64,000 nt of DNA. Origin: Ceratobasidium sp. AG-K. Its lineage: Eukaryota > Basidiomycota > Agaricomycetes > Cantharellales > Ceratobasidiaceae. The translations under genes were made by a program, and so were the position numbers. The notes under the pieces were generated by a model, which worked only from the letters and a program-made list of their open reading frames with translations, did not search any database and was not told where the DNA came from. Shown here one piece after another: positions 21,286 to 33,040 of this stretch; the stretch's first letter is position 1; every line of letters begins with the position of its first letter. The stretch covers positions 372,001-436,000 of the forward strand of contig JAWNGF010000012.1 of NCBI GenBank assembly GCA_037039685.1. The letters are read 5' to 3'.

Positions 21286-23027
21286 GTGCTGAGTGCTTCG
21301 GCACTGGCCACGCCAGCAGGCGGCGTTGTTGAGTCTTTGCTTGTTCTGAGTATCACCTACTTCGAGCTTGTAGCCATACTCCCTTGTCATCTGATAAGCT
21401 TTGTTCTCTATTTTCGATCCTGACCATCAATTGATCTCCAAACTACCCGTTCATCCCACTCTGCGTCGTGCTTCCTATGGACACTTCCCGAGTTTCCCAT
21501 TGCGCTGTCCAAGTGTAATTATAGAATGCTCCAAGAGCCCTCGTTCACATGTGAAATCACCCTTGTCCCATGCTATCCCATGAAAAGCTTCGTAGGAACA
21601 CTGGTGTTGAAACAGATTTCGGCAAACGAATCCCCACTGACCTGGGCCATTTAGGCTCGCAACCGTACATTAAGCTGTAGCTGTGGCTCGAATGATATGC
21701 TGCAGGTTGCTTGGATACGCTTGGCAGTTGTAATAGAGCAATAGTCTGTTCCTTATCATGGCAACTCCCAACCCGGTCCCTTTAATTGATTGGGTGCTCA
21801 AAGCCAGGAGAGGCACGACACACTCACACCCTCGCTACTAGCTCCCAACCTGAAGCCAGAAAGCGGTCTCCATGTCCCGAGGTTGTTGCTCCACATGCTA
21901 GAGCTGGGGAATTCCTGTGCCTCTGTTCAGGAGTCCAAGGCGCACTATATTGTTTGCATGCCATCTCTTACTCGGATTAAAATCGCTATCCTGAACAGGT
22001 TCCAGACCCCCGAATCATTTCAACCTCCTGAAATTGCAGGGCCACGAGGCTTACTTACCACCAACCAAAACTGAACAGTCACTCGATGAGGCATAATGCG
22101 AGCCATGCTCGTCATATATAACCTATCGGCTACTCGTCGAGACCGAGACCGACTTCATCTTCTGTTGAAAGACAAAACTGGGAAGAAAAATCTTAACCTT
22201 GTAGATGCTGCCATTCGAATGCCACACGTTCACGCTGTATATTGCTGAAATGTATGAAACCTAACTGTAGGCGAGTCAAGACTAGCTATTTGTGTTGCTC
22301 GGACTCAAAATATCGACTAACAGCCGTTAACTGAGCTTATCGACCAATATCCCCCTGGTCAATCATTGCGAAAGCCATACGAGCCAAGGTATGCGCACCG
22401 CTGCATTTTCGGCTACATAATTTGAGTCAGCCGTATTCATACCCACGGATACAGCCAGGCCAATGAGCCGCATGGAGCCCAGCCCCCGGCGTGATTACCA
22501 TTATCGCTCTACAGTGATGCCCTAATAAGTGAAGTACAATATAGCCCCTTCGGTTCTTGTTACGTATCGTTGAAATCTAATCGACCCATACAGGACCGTT
22601 TCTCATCCCAACATGCTTGTTGAAACTTCAATTACGTCGACCCTTCCCAGTCCCGCACGCCGCAATTCACCTAGCAAACGTACAAAGAGCCTCGGCCGTA
22701 TGGTGTACGGAACAGAGGTCGTAAACATTTCCCTCGAAACTGCCAACAGAAAATCAGCTGCCTGGGTGATCCGAGTCAGGTGGACACGTATACCAACGTA
22801 TGGCTATGAGGGCTCTGAGAACCATGAGTCAATTGTCCTAACGTTGGCCGAACGTAATCACCGGCAAGCATACTAACGCACACAGGGTTATTAGCCAAGC
22901 CACGTCCTCGGTTATGCTAGCAAGCTCTATGCGACGAACAATCTGACAAGCCTCGCGCTGGGCACTGGTTGTTTCACAGGCTTAAAAGCAGCCCACATAC
23001 TAAATTCTTCTGCATCTGACCAGCATC
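21286..23027. other. Long intergenic stretch, no gene recognised
   Basis: About 1.7 kb. One frame at 22613-22876 begins with ATG and is Ser/Lys/Arg-rich, but it has no recognisable domain and no splice context that would support it. It was left unannotated. Confidence 0.45.
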
Positions 23028-23563
23028 ATGTCCATTCTAGGGAGCAAACCTGACCCATTACTTGGTTCACTGCCTAATCATGACAGACTTGAAGCCAAAA
23101 GCAGCTCCGAGTCTTGCTCCACCGCACCTGGCGACGTGTATACTTGGAGAAATCCTAGCCCTCTATTTAGAAGTACAAGGCGCATCACTATAGTTGCGCT
23201 TTGTATCTGGATCGTGGCGATCGTCTTGGACTATCATCCTCTCTACCGTTTTAAACCCAAACCTAGTTCTTGCGCCTTCTCGGACTTGGAATTATATATT
23301 CCTCCTTCTAATACCCGGCCGCCTCAACCAAAGTGAGTACTTCATCAGCACTTGCATTTGGTTATCCCTATTATCTTGGAAGTTCTATGTATGCGCAACT
23401 GGCACGCCCAGTCCCGTAATCAACTGTACAATTCTTCAGGACCCGACTACGCATACACCCACATGGAACAAAACAAGAGATTCTTATTCCAGAAAGAATG
23501 CACGCTGCTGTTCGCCTTGGGGAACTTACCATCCTGCTGCGCTGGCGACGATTCCTCGCCTAA
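23028..23563 (+). CDS. Small putative single-pass membrane protein
   Basis: A two-exon model, 23028-23332 and 23440-23563, joins in frame (429 bases, 142 residues) through a GTGAGT donor and a TTCAG acceptor. The N-terminal 55 residues are polar. A hydrophobic helix follows (ITIVALCIWIVAIVLDY), and the C-terminal exon is basic. No family is recognised. An N-terminal anchor with a lumenal tail recalls UstYa/DUF3328-like proteins, but no HxxHC motif is seen, so that name is not given. The model rests only on open frame and splice phase. Confidence 0.35.
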
Positions 23564-25142
23564 TTAGTTGATGCCCCATGGCCACAGCCCAAGTACGACC
23601 ACCCTCATGGCTTGTGCTCCTCGGCAACTGACGAGCTGAACAGGCACCACGCGACTCACTATGCCTCGACGCTAGCTACTACTGCTCTTAGAGTTACCCC
23701 TCCGTCCCGCGCTGCTCGAGTATCCAGCAATCACATTTCTCCTGGTCAGGGTGACGTGTCGGCGCCCGGATGCAGACGTTCAGGTCGCAACACTCCCAAC
23801 TCGGTACTTCCCGCCCCGTACTGTGTCAGTTAGGCAATCGACGAAATGTCTTCCCGTTAAAGGGGAGCCGGCCTTGTACAGAAGCGTTAGATTACTGCTG
23901 AGGGTGATTTATACTCTGCTTCCTTGTATTGATAGCTTTGGCTACGCTATGCTAGTTTCAACTGCAAAAATTTCCTTGCCCCCTAGCATGCCAAGTATGG
24001 AGGTCAGTAGACAGCGTGGTGTGTTGCCTTTTTCCTTGCTTTGACCGTATGCAGCTAATGAATGCGGCTTGGCAGAACATGACCCACGAAGTGCATACCC
24101 CTATTCACAATCCGCAAGGCAAAACTGCGTACAAGTAAACATAGGACGGACGTGACTGCTTATTCCATGCAGGAATCGCAGCTTTCTGCCCTTCTAGAAT
24201 TCCGCATATCCCCAGCCCGGAATTCAGTTCCTCAACCTCTGCAGAAGATTATGGGGAAGCGATTGACGAGTTGCGCGCGCGAAGTGTTTCTTGTTTAAAT
24301 GAGGGTCAGAGATGATCTGGCGTTCCCTGGTCGTTTGAACTGGGCGACGCTGGATTTCGAGGTCCCATTCTGACCAGCCACTGCACGTCACGCATTGAAA
24401 CCAAGTCTGTCTGACAGCTCGCACAGACCTGGATAAGGCACCTACCAAAACGCGTCAGACCCAAACTTGGTTCAGAACAGAGATGTCTTGACATTGGTAT
24501 ATGAGGACGCGAGAACTTGCGAGATCCCCTATTGCTTCAAGCGTTAACCTTGAGCAACCGGTGGCTCTGAACACACATACTCGATGCCACAATACTACAT
24601 CAGATATTCGGTTCCGAGGTGGCGTGGCGCGTTTACACTGTATTGTTTTACATCTGGCTCGGATTTCAGGTCCTGTGCCAACTTGGGCTGTTCTGCCCGA
24701 CTCACGAATTACGGCACACGTACGAAATCGAGGGAAACGATTATTCGTCACTCAATCCTGTGAGTATTCACCTTGTTTGTGGTCTAAAACCAAGCACTCA
24801 TCTGGGACGCAGCTCTCGAAGAACTAGTATGATTTCACAGAAGATGCATACAGCTGTTGCGTACAAGTATTCTGCCCACTTTCACAATCCAATTTGACAA
24901 GCTTTGCAACGGCGACGAGAGATACTGGTTGCATCCAGATATCGAGGTGCCAAGGGATTGCGAGGCGTACGACGAACAACTCGCATATCGTGAGTCCAAG
25001 AGAGTCGACAGCGTAGAGTACATGATTCATAGACAACTTGATGTCGGACGCATTTCATGTCCGCGTGCTCCAACAGGGTCTGATCGGTCAGCACATGGCG
25101 CACGATCGATTCACTTGTGCCACACCATCGTCATCGGTATAA
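23564..25142. other. Unresolved region with a possible membrane-protein fragment
   Basis: At about 24615-24760 the plus strand encodes a hydrophobic helix (VLFYIWLGFQVLCQLGLF) followed by CPTHELRHTYEIEG and a GTGAGT donor-like site. A further open stretch at 24857-25080 is acidic and contains a Tyr/Trp-rich segment. These could be exons of a gene laid out like the small membrane protein upstream, but the frames could not be joined with confidence. Confidence 0.3.
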
Positions 25143-26085
25143 ATGGCCTCCCTCACGCGCCGCCCCTCTGCTCGCAACCTCGCCATGAAACCGGAAGAGC
25201 CGACTACGTACGAAACGCGCAACCGGAGCTCGCTCTTGCAATCCCCCAAAGTGTGGGGGTTGTTTGTGTTTCTCGCACTGTGCGGGATGGTGGGCTACCA
25301 AGCGAGCGGACGGAGCCGAATTGCATCGCATGTCCCGCCGACGGAGAGCTACGTACGTGGCGCGTTAAGCGATGTTTGCAAAAAGACTAAAATTTCTTGG
25401 TAGGCCGTTGCGCGTTTGAGCGGCAACTCCAACGTAACGGGCACAATTTATTTCACACAGACGTCTCCGACCGGGCCCGTGTACATTCGAGGCGAGCTGA
25501 GAAACCTGGATCCGAATGCAGAGAGAGGGTTCCATATCCAGTGAGTCGAGCGCCCCTCGCTGCCCGTATCTGACGGCTTGCAGTGAGCTGGGTGACCTCA
25601 CAGACGGCTGCATGTCCACCGGGTCGCACTACAGTAAGCGCTAAAAACACCCAGAACCGCGACTTACGTACGACAGATCCGTTTGGGGCGAGTCATGGCG
25701 GGCCCAAAGACTTGAAACGCCATGTGGGCGACTTGGGAAATATTCGTAGCGACGCAGGTGGGGTGGCGAAAATTGACTTTTCGGATAATGTCATTAGTCT
25801 GGTCGGTCCGTTGAGCATCGTCGGGTGAGTCCGGTTAGTTCGAGTCATACGCGTCTAACTTGTCTAGACGGGCGGTGCTTGTGCATACGGTGAGTTGTTC
25901 GCTTCTCTGATTGATTAGGATTGACGAGGCGCAGGGAACCGACGACCTCGGGCGCGGAGGGAATGAAGACTCGCTCAAGACGGGCAACGCAGGCGGCCGA
26001 GCTGCATGCGGGGTGATTGGTGGGTAAACATGTTGTGGGGTAGTTGCGGGGCTAATAGCGTGCAGGATACACCAAGAAGCCATGA
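25143..26085 (+). CDS. Membrane-anchored Cu/Zn superoxide dismutase
   Basis: Predicted 223 residues from seven exons: 25143-25352, 25404-25540, 25584-25633, 25677-25824, 25868-25889, 25935-26019, 26066-26085 (sum 672, whole codons). Residues 38-53 ([16 protein letters not shown]) form one hydrophobic helix, giving a type II anchor. The SOD domain from residue 71 keeps the copper ligands (HIH, SHYNP, and LVHTG before DDLG), the bridging region [14 protein letters not shown], and the [13 protein letters not shown] end. It would dismutate superoxide outside the cytosol. The usual VVHADxDDLG reads VLVHTGTDDLG. A TATAAAT sequence at 25138-25144 overlaps this ATG; if it is the real TATA box, translation would start at Met15 (25185), still upstream of the anchor. 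Confidence 0.88.
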
Positions 26086-26375
26086 TTTGGCGTGTCATAT
26101 ACACGCGTTGCAAAGAGATCTTAAATTTGTATTTACGAGCGAATGCATGTTCGCACACCGTACGCCCACGTCCTTTGTGATGACTTGTGATACAAACCAA
26201 AGGATGACAAAGAGCTCCAAGATGCCGATGTGACTATAACGGGAATTGAATTGATCGGGGCGGGATGGCTGGGCATGTGCTGATCACATGGTGTTCTTCG
26301 TCGGGATTTCGGGAGAGAAGGATAAGGGCCGGCGCGTGATCGGACATTCCTGTAGCCAACCACCACACCAAGTAT

Positions 26376-29196
26376 ATGTTGCACAACACCCACGATGAGA
26401 ACCAAGTGAGTCGAGCGATGAATGGCGAGTCGATGCTGACTGTTGCAGACTCCTACCCCTGCCCGCCCCCGGGGACCGAAAACGCGCGGGTCATACACGA
26501 CCAAGTCCCGACCTGCGATGATCAGTACACAGACAGAAGCCAAGTGCAAGGATATCTCGGGCGAAGAAGAGGCTCCGGCTGCCAACTGGTGGGAACCACA
26601 GGCACGGGGTCGCCAACGCATCGACCAGCGAGCGTCGCCCATCCCCATCCCAGACCACAAGATGCTCGACTCGGGCGTTGGCCTCGGTCTTCCGCTGCAT
26701 ATGCGCTCCTATTCACCCGCTCCGTCCACCTCGGCGCTTTCCGACGGTCCAGCCTCGCCCGCAGCCCTCTTTCTGTCGGCATTTTCGTCGCCTGCTCCCA
26801 GTGTGCGCTCCCCCTCGCCCCTCCCATCGGTCATTTCTCCCGCCATGGCCATGTTCCACTCGCCCCCGCCATCGCACACTCCGGCTGCCCCGGCTGTCCC
26901 ACCGCTCGTGGACCAGGGTACGTCGGTTGGAGGCTACGTTCTAGGCCCGGTCATCGGCCACGGTGGATTCTCGACCATTCGCACAGGGACGTCAGCAACC
27001 ACTGGTGGCGTCGTTGCCGTCAAAATTGTCCCCACAAAGTCATCGACTCCAGCCGACGCTCCCCGAGGACGAGTCGGCGCACGAGCAGCAACGATCGGAC
27101 GAGCAGCCACAATCACCGTCCGCGGTCGGACCCCTGCTCAAGATCCTGAATCGGACGACGACGGCCGAGCCATAGCGGAGGAAGCCGCCCTCTGGAGTTC
27201 ACTCTCGCACGAGCACATCCTGCCCCTCTTCTCTGCCGAAGAAACACTAGGCTCCTGGTTCCTATTTACACTTTATTGTCCCGCCGGCACGCTGCTCGAC
27301 CTGCTCAAGCGCGATGGCCAGATTATTTCTCCCGCCCCGACCACCAGCAATACGCCTGCCAAGCGACGCCCAAGCTTTGCCTCGTCATTCTCTCCCACCG
27401 GCTCCACCGTTTCCCGCGGTCGATCGACGTCTGTGACGCAACCACAGCCCCAACGAGGCGGTCTCCTTCCCGAAACAGCCGCAACTCTCTTCCGCCAAGT
27501 CGTCCGTGGTCTGCGCTACCTCCACGAAGTCGCCCGTGTCGTCCACCGTGACATTAAACTCGAAAATGTTCTGGTCGACGAAAACGGTGCAGCGAGAATC
27601 AGCGACTTTGGCCTGGCCGTGCTCATGGACGACTCGCGCGAACCCAGCTCGAGCCTCGAACGCCGGTCCAGCGTAGAGCGATCGCGCCGCTCCGTCTCAC
27701 GTCCACGCACGTTTTCCACCCATAACCCATTGGGTCACGGTCCGGCCCCTACAGTCGGATTCGGCGCATTCGGACGTGCCAATTCAGTCTCGGTCACGAG
27801 CACCCTCTCGCCCACCGCCAAGTCCAACTTCCCACCCGGGAGCATGCCCTATGCCGCCCCAGAGCTCCTAAAGCCTGGTCGGGTCCCGAGCAAGAGCCGC
27901 GAACGGGGCCGTCCTGCCCCTGGGTCACCCGACCTGCCGAACCCTGCACAGGACGTGTGGGCCCTCGGATGCGTGTTGCATGCATTGTTTACTGGGCGGT
28001 TACCTTTTACGGATGCGTTCGAGCCCAGGCTGCAGATGAAGATCGTCCGGGGGATTTGGGACGAGGGAGTAGTGAGTGACAAGGTTCTTATCCGTTGATA
28101 ATTACCACACCTCCTTCATTTCTCCAGGCTCTTACTGACACACTTGTAGGTTACGGCTCTCCCTAATTCGGCTGCGTTGCTCGAGACCCTGCGCGCCTGT
28201 TTGACGGTTCCCGTCAGTCAACGCTGGACGATTGCCGAAGTCGACGAGTATGCCTGGGCCGTCGGAGTCGTCGACGAACAGGCCGAACGCGAGACCATGC
28301 GCGCCCAGCGCGGTCGCACCGAAGCCGAGGACGTGTTTGGACCCGGACGAGGGAGGAGGGGACTGAGCGTGGTGAGGGACAGGGAGCAGGAAGAGAGGGA
28401 ACGGAGTGTGAGCGCCGTGCGTGGTCGGAGGGGAGCGATGAGTTCGGGCATCGCCAGTAGCTACAGTCCATCTCCATCTGCGAACAGCGGCAGGGGTAGA
28501 CGCGGAGTGAGCGTGAGCAGACGGCGTGATCCGAGTGAGCAGCCTGCCAATCGGTCGAGTGTGACTCGAGAGAGCCCGAGTGTGCGCGAAGGAGGGAGTG
28601 TGACGCGCGAAGGACGAGGTGCGAGTGTGACACGCGACGGACGAGGCCCCAGTTTGAGCCGAGAACCATCGTCGCCCAGCGTCCGAACGAGCAGGCTCCC
28701 GTCCCTGTCCCGCCAGTCTTCCCAAGGCACAACAGAATACGAAGGCGTCAAGCCTGTCATGACTCGCGGTCCCAGTTTGATTCCTCGCCCCTCGTCCAAC
28801 AGACCAACCCCGCTCGGAAGTGGTTCAGCGACTCCCAAACCCATCACCAACGAGCTCGCGCCCGAAGCCGAGCGTCCCCTTCTCCATTCTGCCCGGTCGT
28901 TTGGTAGCATCACTTCGGCCGTTCCCCCGCTGAGCCCTGGATCCGACACCCGCAGCTCGAGTCAAGACCGTGTCAGTCGGAGTCCCTCGGTCGACCGCCG
29001 CATCACTGAACCTCCAAAAGTCGACGTGGACCTGCTCGGGGCCAACAACAGTCCCCCAAGCGCCGGCCCGCTCACGCCCGAAGAATACGTCGCCAACCGG
29101 AGTCGCAGCCGTGGTCGCTTTGCCACCGACCTCGCCATTGTCGACGAGGGTGACCCCACCTGGGTCAAAGGCTACCGTGAACCTGAACGGATTTGA
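26376..29196 (+). CDS. Large Ser/Thr protein kinase with Ser/Arg-rich tail
   Basis: Three exons, 26376-26405, 26449-28071 and 28150-29196, give 2,700 bases and 899 residues. The first 30-base exon is chosen because it joins in phase; its intron is short (43 nt). Residues about 1-165 are Pro/Ser-rich. The kinase domain (about 169-590) has the Gly loop GHGGFSTIRTG, the VAVK lysine, HRDIKLEN, DFG (SDFGLAV) and PYAAPE. Long Ser-rich inserts lie between the Lys and the HRD motif and between DFG and APE. The C-terminal 300 residues are Ser/Arg-rich with repeated SVTRE/SLSRE units, probably phosphorylation sites. All catalytic residues seem present, so it should be active. The kinase subfamily could not be assigned. 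Confidence 0.87.
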
Positions 29197-29676
29197 ACGA
29201 TACCCCCATGCTTTCCTCTTGGTCCTTCACTTGTACAAGTATAGTCTGGCGCAAAGTCTTGTTGTCGATGTATGCCCTCCATTGATGTTATAATGTGTAT
29301 AGTTCATGTTTCAATAATTTATCTATGCTCCCCTATCTTGCCCCTATCTTGTCTGAGTCGAGTCTGCGCACGTGCGCGGGTAGCTCCCCCAACGTCACTG
29401 TGGTAAGTCGGTGATCGGTGATCCTCGAGCTCCACACCAATGCGATCCTATTCATTCGACGCTGCGATCTGGTGGGAGAAATGATCGGGCGGGCGACAGA
29501 CGTCACTGCCCATCGAGATGAAATCAGGGATCTCACGTGAGTGCCACGAGCTTCGACCCTCCCACCATTTGCTTCCCTTCCCCATCACTCGCCAATGATG
29601 GATGGCAACGTCCTTGTCGATAGGGCCTTGTACCAGGGCCTTTTTAGTCACCTGAACTTGCTTTGGCTCGGCACGG
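29197..29676. other. Intergenic, no gene recognised
   Basis: About 480 bases between the kinase stop and the lactonohydrolase-like start. An ATG at 29596 is out of frame with the downstream gene. Confidence 0.5.
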
Positions 29677-31247
29677 ATGGAGGCTATTCTGGGGCCATCC
29701 ACGATAATAGCTGGGACTTTGGCTATGAACACGTCCGTGAATGTTTCTAGCGTATACGTGAGTAGGAATATGCTCTGGGTCCGATTACAAGCTCAATTCC
29801 GTGTTAGTATAGCCCTGCGAGTTCGCACGCCGTCATTAATGGCTCATTCGATCGCAGCGCTACTACTGGTTCCATGTGGACTACATTCTACGTAGACGCC
29901 AACGGGAGCTCGACTGGGCAGCGGCCATTTGCTATCCCTCCTGCCAGCCAGCCTTTTGTCGCCGAGACCAAGGCATTTTACGACATTGTTGGCCCGAATC
30001 CTAGTCTGACCGTGATCGCTCAGGCCAATAGCAGCCAGTTTCACGAAGGTGAGCTCAAGTCACCCCCCGCGCCCATCGTCTCATGTTCCCTTGCTTAGCT
30101 GGTGTATATATCCCCGCTACAAATGAGGTCTATTTCACGTCCAACATTCTCAACACCACCGAAACGACCGGTAACTATACCTACCCTATATATGCCAACC
30201 TGAACAAAATATCCCTCAACGCGACCAACGGGGTGTACGATTGGCAGGCCGTCCCTCAACCTTCGCCCCAGTTTGTGCTTCCCAACGGCGGGACGTACTA
30301 TGACGGAAAGGTGCTCATGGCCACCCAGGGATACCAGCTCAATTCCCCGAGTGCGCTCATCACAGTAGACCCGATCACCAACAAGGCCCAGACGCTTCTG
30401 AACAACTTTTTCGGCCGACCATTCAACTCGATGAACGACGTTGCCGTCTTGACTCGAGCCAATAATTCCAGGACCCCAGTCGATGAGCAGTGGATATTTT
30501 TTACCGGTGAGTCGTCCGGCTTTGTTGTTTGATATTATCTGATAACCCCAAGATCCTACGTATGGATATTACCTCCAGCATTTCAAACCATATCCTCGTC
30601 TCCCCGCTCAAGTCTATGCGTTCCACCCACCCACCGGTACTATTCGCGTCGTCGCTGATGGGCTCCAAAAGCCTAATGGCATTCAGTTCAGCCCGGACAT
30701 GAAGACTTGCTACATCTCCGATACTGGTTTCCTGAGCGAGGACCCGGCTGATCCTGCGCCTCGCGATGGTTCGGGACCCGGCACCATGTAAGTTGGCTCA
30801 ACGCCGGATGAAAAGTGTGCGACGGCTCACACCTACGCTAGCTACGCATACGATGTCATTCGCCCCGCTCAAGGCTCCAACCCCACGACTGATCCCCCAA
30901 CCTTGATCAACAAGCGTCTATTCGCATTTACTGATAACGCAACTCCCGATGGAATCAAGGTTGACACCGAGGGCAACGTGTACGGTGGTTGCTTTGACGG
31001 TGTGCATGTAAGCAGAGCCAGTATCTCATACGAGTCTTCAGCTGATTGTCCGTCTTAGGTATGGAACAAAAACGGCGCTCTGTTGGGTAAAATCCTACTC
31101 GGCCTCGATGTGCTCTCGGACGCCTCAGGAGTCCCAGAAGGCAGGGGAGCAGCAAACTTGGTATTTGTGCCCGGGGGATTACTTATGTTTGCCGAAGACC
31201 GCATGTACTTGGCTAGGATCAAAGCCAAAGGGGCGCTCCTTCCCTAA
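29677..31247 (+). CDS. SMP-30/lactonohydrolase-like secreted protein
   Basis: Six exons (29677-29757, 29808-30048, 30099-30506, 30553-30787, 30842-31007, 31059-31247) sum to 1,320 bases, 439 residues, with all phases matching. The N-terminus is weakly hydrophobic (GPSTIIAGTLA) and could be a signal peptide. The body resembles fungal gluconolactonase/SMP-30 beta-propellers: GVYIPATNEVYFTSN, FNSMNDVAV, LQKPNGIQFSPD, YISDTG, TPDGIKVDTEGNVYG. These segments hold the acidic and Asn residues that bind the divalent metal in the family. It likely hydrolyses a lactone or a related ester outside the cell; the substrate cannot be told. Several NxT/S sites fit secretion. Confidence 0.85.
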
Positions 31248-31427
31248 CCTATACTCTGGAGCGTCTACCAAAATACCATTTAAATTGGTTCACCAGTTCA
31301 GTGAGCATAGCTATAAAAAGAATACATAGAACACCAGTCATAGAGTTTAGTTTGCCTACGAGACTGGGTTAAACTTCCACGTCTTGTGAGCGACATTTTC
31401 AGCCACCCAAGCCAGCTAATATCTGAT

Positions 31428-32020
31428 TCAGTGGATGGTGTCTCGAGGTATGAATAGAAAGCCTACCCTCGGAGGTAAATGTACAGATGGCATGCAATCA
31501 AAGTAGAGCTTCCCGCTTGTAGTTTCAACCCAGAGCCTACAGATGGGGTGCCGCCCCATTAGCGTGGCGTCTGCATAGCTCCAGAGTGCTTACTTGTAAT
31601 GGTCATCGTCCACGGCCTGCATCGTCAACTCAATCGGTTGAAGTGTCGGAAACACCTCCGCAGAAGGCTCCAGAGTACCATTGACTCCCGCATACTTGTT
31701 GAACTTGAGATTTCGTAAAACGACTTTGTCCTCTGCACGGCGCTCTAAGATCCACTAGACCCCCAGGGTCAATACCGTGCATGTGCCAGAACTGAGAGAA
31801 GCGTCACCTGCTGCTCGCCCGGGTTTTCAGTGGGACCCCAGATGCAGAGACTCGACTTGTCCGCCATAGTGAGTATCTGCTTGTCAGACTGGGAGATCGA
31901 GCATGGCCTGTAGACCGGGAACATTTCGACGTAAAGGGGATAATGGACAGAGGGTGAAAGAGGAAGTCACCAGTGTCTGGGCAAGCAGCATTTATGGTGT
32001 GGCCACTCGGAGTATCCCGG
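31428..32020 (-). CDS. Small beta-trefoil-like protein, 5' end unresolved
   Basis: Three exons are clear: one ending near 31808 (start not placed), 31594-31754 and 31428-31536, joined by 53- and 57-nt introns in matching phase. The product reads QILTMADKSS, then PGEQQ/WILERRAEDKVVLRNLKFNKYAG, then LYFDCMPS. The repeated W-L and NKYAG patterns resemble ricin-B-like lectins and fungal I66-type protease inhibitors with a beta-trefoil fold. An upstream PSGHTINAACPD segment at about 31990 fits the family start, but no ATG and no in-phase junction was found. It may be a 5'-truncated relic. The gene at 54495 has the same exon pattern. Confidence 0.5.
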
Positions 32021-32099
32021 GGCAAAACGGCGAGGAGACGGCGTTTGTCTATTGGGGTTAGATTAAAATCGCGCTAAAGCGAGCACACATCTTTTAGAC

Positions 32100-33040
32100 T
32101 TCATCTAGATGAATTCGCTCTTTGGGTCCTAAACCCAACACACTGGAATGCAATTATTGTATAATTGTCTATCTGGTCTCACCTATTCCGAAAGCATGCT
32201 TCTCCAGTCCAGATATGGGCATACGCCACGTACGCATCGGTTGAGGATTTAGATAGCCACACCGATCCTTGGGCGCCTGCCTCTTATCGACTCCGATTTT
32301 GCCTCGAGGCGGGCACACAGTGATTGTGGGCACGTTTCGGGGTTTGGGCAAGTTAATTCCTAACAAATTGAAGAGTGGGGAGGGCCCCAGTCAAGAAAGG
32401 TCTAGTGTAGCCCAGATCGGCCGAACGGGTATAGATTTGTGCCCAGCCTTGCTATATTGATACTTTTAGTGCGCAAGCATTACTGATATAATGACAATGC
32501 AGGCTCAGCATGTGGACGTGTCACGAGCCCCGTTTTTAAATACAGATGGTGCACTGTGGCTACAAGGCCGCAAGGTCTAACCGCCGAGACACCCGGCCTC
32601 TTAGGATGATCTCCCATCTATCTTTCAGCACCATGTAGAAAAAGTGACTTTCATTTGCCACCAAGTCCGATTATATCGGGCTCAAAGCGAGAAATACGAA
32701 TAGGGATGTTTGGTCCAAATTATGATGCTAGATATATACGCATATTTAGTATATCCAAGATCCAAGAGAGAGCAAAGAGGCGAGGTGGTATCCGAGCATT
32801 CGAAAGCGAAACATTTCGAGCAGAGCATGAACGAGGACATACCGTAGAAATATTAAGTGATTGAGCATACAATCCGGAATAGTATTATAGTCACAATTAG
32901 GCGCTTGGGTTTCTCCTACGTATAATATTGGTCACATTGATCACATGGCTACGAGGCGCCGAGCTTGAGTGATCAGCCACTGTTGACTAGGGTTTACGTG
33001 GCTCCAACCCCGCCCAAACTCTGCATCGTCAACTCTCGTC
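32100..33040. other. Intergenic, no gene recognised
   Basis: About 940 bases, AT-rich in places (32690-32900), with no frame of recognisable character. It should carry the promoter of the first tandem GTPase gene. Confidence 0.45.

Noticed and set aside
23028..25100. UstYa-type biosynthesis genes (N-terminal anchor and short lumenal part)
   Set aside because: The layout is suggestive, but the defining HxxHC motifs were not found and the second gene's exons could not be joined.
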